A stretch of DNA of 64,000 nt from Mactra quadrangularis (Eukaryota; Mollusca; Bivalvia; Venerida; Mactridae), in NCBI GenBank assembly GCA_025267735.1, contig CM046307.1:35269231-35333230 (forward strand), in the 5' to 3' direction. Position 1 is the stretch's first letter; each line of letters begins with the position of its first letter. A model generated the notes under the pieces. That model was not told the DNA's origin, ran no database searches, and saw nothing but the letters and a program-made list of their open reading frames with translations. This document shows, piece by piece, positions 56,401 to 62,400 of this stretch. The position numbers and the translations under genes are program-made.

Positions 56401-59400
56401 GTACTTTCAGTGCTTTGATTTTTCCTGCACTTTGTTTATAGACATTTTACAACAACTTGCAGATTCACCTTCAAAAATTACAAACTGAATTTGGATAATG
56501 ACTGGTTTCGGTATCAAAGTTAAATAAGCCTTCATTTTTTTATAGTGATCCTAATGCTTATAAGTAATGTTAACAGAGCTGGAAACAGTATATCAAATGG
56601 CTATAAAAATTTACAATTGTTGTTGTGGACTTAGTAAGTGAATTGTGTGAAATAATTTCTTTCGTCAAATCCAATACTATGTTGAAGACTTACTTCTAAG
56701 AGAACACAGGTAACCAACTATTATAGGTGGTTTCTATATTTTAAAGGAATTATATATGCAAAATTTGGTGACACGGTGCTTGCAGGTCCCTATATATTGT
56801 GTGTTTGATGGATTATTGCTGTGTTCAACATTTGCGCAAGAGAGATTTGTATATTCATTTTTAGTCATGGCCAAAAAGTGCAAAATTATATAACATTTTT
56901 TTTTATTTCTATCATAAAATTATTTTTTCAAAAATCAAGTGTAACAATTTTTTGTCTCTGAAGAAGCAAAATGTTATGAAACATTGCTTTTCCTTTTTTT
57001 TGTTCTAGAAAATCATACTGGCGTCTGGATTTTGAAGTTCGTGTAAATGGTTCAATAGTTAATCCATCCACTTTACCTCCCTTGAACTACACCAGAATAT
57101 CATCAAATGTACATGTAGCAGGTATCCATGGCAACTATGGAATATCTACTGAGATATCCCATAATACATACCTTGTACCTTGGTCTTACTATGGTTGGGT
57201 ATATACACAACATTGGATGACATCATATCAATATGAGCTCTTTAGACAACATTTACTCGTCTATTATCAACAACTGTATACAAGTAAGTACAAAGAATTT
57301 TTAAAACCCCTCCCCCAAACTCTGTTTAGGCCCAGTATCAAGCAGACCTATGCATACTGTATTTTCTTACGATGTATTGACTTTTTTTGTTGGGTTTAAC
57401 GCCATAGCAACACATTGTATGGGACCTAGCCTAGCTTTCCTGGACCCTTGGCTATAACCAGTACTCGACTATCCTTCCACAAGGCCGAAAACTTCTCCAT
57501 ATACCTTATTAATGGAGGAAAATTGACGTAATTGTCAAATTTTTCATGGAAGTGTATAACCTCCCTGGGTGGAATTCAAACCTGTTCCCCCTTTGGGACA
57601 AGAAATTCCAAATCCCTGCAGGCTACCAACTGTGCTTTGACCCAGGTTTATAATGATTTTTTGCAGAGCTAGAAGGGAGGTATGGCTTTCTGTACCATCA
57701 GTAAAATTAATCAAAGTATTAAAATTCAGAATGACTTTTATTCACATTGAAACCTAACAAATCCATACTAATGATTACTTCTTTAGGGACCACAATGGAA
57801 ATAAGGGCTTGCCCTTTTTTGTGCTATCCCTGGTGTTGGTGTGCCTGTCATAGCTTATTACTTGTAACATGCTGTGATATATGTTATTGTAATTGTGCTA
57901 TGTGTACACTATGCCAAATGAATATTATTATTATTAAATATTATTACTCATAAGATTCAAGTACAAATCGAGCGAGGCAAAAGTGTGAGCGAAGTGTTTA
58001 TTCTACCCTGTATTACTGGCAAATATTATAAAGATTTTATTTTCCTCTTCTTGCCATACAAAATCTTAAAGTACAGTTTTCCCCTGTACATTTTGCATAC
58101 AAATTATGTAGGTTCATTACTGTAGTTAAATATGATAATTATGGTACAATACTGTCAAACAACTTAAACTTCATATAATACATTATTAATTACATTAAGC
58201 AGCCAAAGACACATATCAATACAATGTATATTAATCATTTTATTGCTCTTACTTCAAACTTTTCAACATGGAATGTAAACCTTTTATTTGACGTATACTT
58301 CTTAGTGTATTAACAAGATTGACTCCCCCCTTCCACACCTGTCACTGACCAGTGATGAAGGAACTATTTTTATTGCCTAGAATTGACTGCTTAGTAAATC
58401 AGAGACACATGTATCACTCTGCAGGTTAAACTGGTCAGGCATTTTCAGCATAGATAGTTTTCAATCTATGGTATAACTTAAACTTTTGGTGAATCGCCGA
58501 AAGTCTAAAAATAATCTTGTTACAAAACTGATGAATATTCTGTTTCTTGGGTGCATTTCAGTATTTTGTTATTGTCATTCTATACATTAATAAATAGTGA
58601 CGGATTATTTTTCAAATAAATAACCTGGCAGATCAAACCAATGGGTTCCAGTATTATTATTCTTATCAACTTAACCATGGCATCATCATCATCATCATCG
58701 AACTTTTGATTTATGTGCAGGTGGGGGGGGGCATTATCCACATCAGTGGGCCCCCTTCCAGGTAGCTGGCTTGCTGCACATCTGGCATTTCTCATACCTG
58801 ATCTCCAGATGTCTCTCTCTTGAGTGTCGATCGCAGAGAGGTTCCATTCTCTTCAACCACTCTCTGTTAACTGCTTCCATGTCAACTTGGGCCTTCCAGG
58901 TCTGGCTGCCTTGATTGCACCTCTAGTTCTTTCTACGTGGCCATACCATTGAAGTCTTCTTTCCCTCAAGATAAGGTTCAGGTCTTCTAGGCCGAGCTGT
59001 TTGAGGAGGTTGTGCGATCTGATGGTGGCAATGTCCTGTTGCTTTATGTTACAAATCTGCCTGACCATTGCTTGGTCATTACGTTGCAGGCGTAGCAGAT
59101 TTGTTTTGGACAGGGGCCAAGTCTCACTGGAGTAGAGCATCACACTCCTTAGGCATGTGCTGTATACTCTGCCACGTGTTTGGTATGAGAGGTGATGTGA
59201 TGTGAGGATTGGTAGAAGCTCTCTGAATTTTTTCCGGGCAGACGTAACTCTGGTTATGGCACTATAAAATAAAAACATACATTTATTTTATCGCTGATGA
59301 ACCATTAAAACATAAAAGTTTGTTAATTTTCAGTTTAAATTGTTGTAATGTTTTGTTAGGTTCTTCTATTGAAATTGGTCTGTTACCACAGAGACAGTAC

Positions 59401-62400
59401 TTGACTTACACAGGGTAAGTAATACACAAAAGTACAATTATAGTAATATCCTACTGAAATGATTTTATTTGATTGGTCAAGAGTAGATCCTTATAAGGTA
59501 ATATTGACCTTCTGAAGCAGTATTGACCTTCTAACGTGACATTTACTTTCAATATTTTCTCATTGACAAGTAAAGAGTTTGTTTTAATCAATTGAGTGCA
59601 TAAGTTTCAGTAAAGAGCTTTGGCTTTCTCAACAGTTAATATCAATTTTATGTATCTGTAAAATCTCATGTTGACCTTAATCTACTCTGATGGTTGATAC
59701 CTGTATGATGTATTACATCTGTGTATGAGTAAATCATGGAATATTATCATTTTGTTGAAAGCTCTTTACTTAAAGCCTTTAAAAATTTTGTTACCAATTT
59801 TAAAAGAGGTGGCCTGTGTGATCGAAAGTCATCACAGACACTGTTCTTGGCTTTATCATTGAACATACAGGTCATGGCTTTATCATTGAACCTACAGTTT
59901 ATGACTGTATCACTGAGCTAGCAGTTCTTGGCTTAATCATTGAACATACAGTTTATGGCTTTATCATTGAACATACAGTTCATGACTGACTTTATCATTG
60001 AACTAAAAGTTCATGACTGTATCATTTAACTAAAAGTTCATGACTTTGTCATGGAACTAACAGTTCATGGCTTTATCCTTGAACACATGATCATGACTTT
60101 ATCATTGAACATTCAGTTCATGACTTAATCATTGAACATTCAGTTCATGACTTTATCATTGAACATTCAGTTCATGACTTAATCATTGAACATTCAGTTC
60201 ATGACTTAATCATTGAACATTCAGTTCATGACTTAATTATTGAACATTCAGTTCATGACTTAATCATTGAACATTCAGTTCATGGCTTAATCATTAAACA
60301 TTCAGTTCATGACTTAATCATTTAACACTCAGTTCATGACTTTATCATTGACCAAACAGTTCATGGCTTTATTTTTAACAATTTTTGTATAACATTGTTT
60401 CAGATATTATATATGGAGAATACCATATTATGTTAAAGTTAATGGACATCTTATTCATCCATCATTATTAAAGATGATAGATTGGACACGATTCTCTCAG
60501 ACATTTGGGACTCTGGTAGGATATAACATACCATACACATTTATGACAGGTAATATGGTGACTGGTCTTATTGATGCTAACTATCTACTGGGTGTAAATC
60601 TACATCATAAAATATCTACATCAGAGTATTCTCTACTACAATCAGCTTTGATACAAACATGGAAGAAAGAACATACTGGTGAGTACTTTATAACGATATC
60701 ATGATAATCCACTTGGTTATGTTTGATAATAAATTCAGTCGTTATGATGGTGATGATAATGATGTCAAATATGATGATGGTAATGATAATGATAGTAATA
60801 ATGAAAATATTATGTAAACAATGATGATGATGATGTGGTAATAATGATGCTAATGATGATGGTGATGAAAATTAAATGCAAACAATGATGATGATGATGT
60901 GGTAATAATGATGCTAATGATGATGGTGATGAAAATTAAATGCAAACAATGATGATGATGATGTGGTAATAATGATGCTAATGATGATGGTGATGAAAAT
61001 TAAATGCAATCAATGATGATGATGATGTGGTAATAATGATGAAAATGATGGTGGTGATGAAAATTAAATGCAAACAATGATGATGATAATGATGTCAATT
61101 GTGATGATAATGATGATGATGGTGATAATGATGATTATGATAATAAAGATGATGGTGATGATAATGATAATAATAATGAAAATATAATGCAAACAATGAT
61201 GAAGATAATGATGGTTGAACAAATGATGATGACTGTGATAATTATGATAATCATAAATTATAATGATTGCCTTAGTTATGATGAGAGCACAATTTAAATG
61301 ATAATGATGATGATAATAAATATGCATACAATGTTTTGGATATAGGCAACTGATGATGATGATGATAAATAACATAAATAACAATTGATAATAGGCATAT
61401 GAGAGCATCTTATATCAGACAGTGTTACATTCTATATAGTTCTGTTATATTAACCTGTCACAACTTAAATAATTACATGTTCACTGAATTTGTTATTTTT
61501 AACTCCTTTCGAACTTGTTATTTCAAGGATATTCAAAATCACTACATATATAGTTAGATCATCAATAATTAATTAGATCTGTGGCTGGATGGTTTAAAAG
61601 AAGATAAATACAAACACATTTAGTGACCATGTAATTATTCAAGTTGTGACAGGTTAATACAACAGAACTACAGGTCGTATTCTAGGTCATGCATGTTATT
61701 GTACTTTAAACAATGGACTTGCCAACTAAATAGGTGAAAAGGCTGATGCATGAACAGCATTGTACTGATTTAAAGAGGCCATTTTGATATTTAATGTTTA
61801 TTTTAAAAAGTGTATATGAACATTGTAAATTTCTTATAATGATATGATTATAAAATAAGTGTAAACTAAATAAACTATAAAATCGTAAAAAATATTCACC
61901 CCTAAATATCAGTGTGTAATGAAACTGGCTTTGTTTATATACGCCATGTTTACGTGGACAACCTGTATATCTTGTCTTAAGCCATATACAGATATAAGTT
62001 ATGCCATTTATTAAATCTATGAACTTATTTATCATAGTAAACATTGTTTATTAGGGGTGTACCAATACGGTTAAAACCGTATTGCAATATATTGCAATAT
62101 GTATCGGTTTTTTAGTAGACATGCAAAGCATGAAGCAATCCACAATTCCACATGCACTGCATTCGTTACAAGTATTTTCAAGTAATATCTTATCCAAATA
62201 TTTGAATGACTTGTGTAAAAAGGATTATATGTTAGAAAATGCTTATTTTAAAACAGACTGTCCACAAAAATTATTCTCTCATTTAACAAAATGTTTATCA
62301 TATTAAAGCACAAGTAGATAGTTTGAAGTTTTCAACACATTTATTCAAATATTTAGATTCAGATTCTGATAAAAACAATCAGTAAAAACAAACCAGTTAA

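Noticed and set aside
61064..61408. Ile/His-rich open frame on the minus strand
   Set aside because: Translation of the (ATG)n repeat region.
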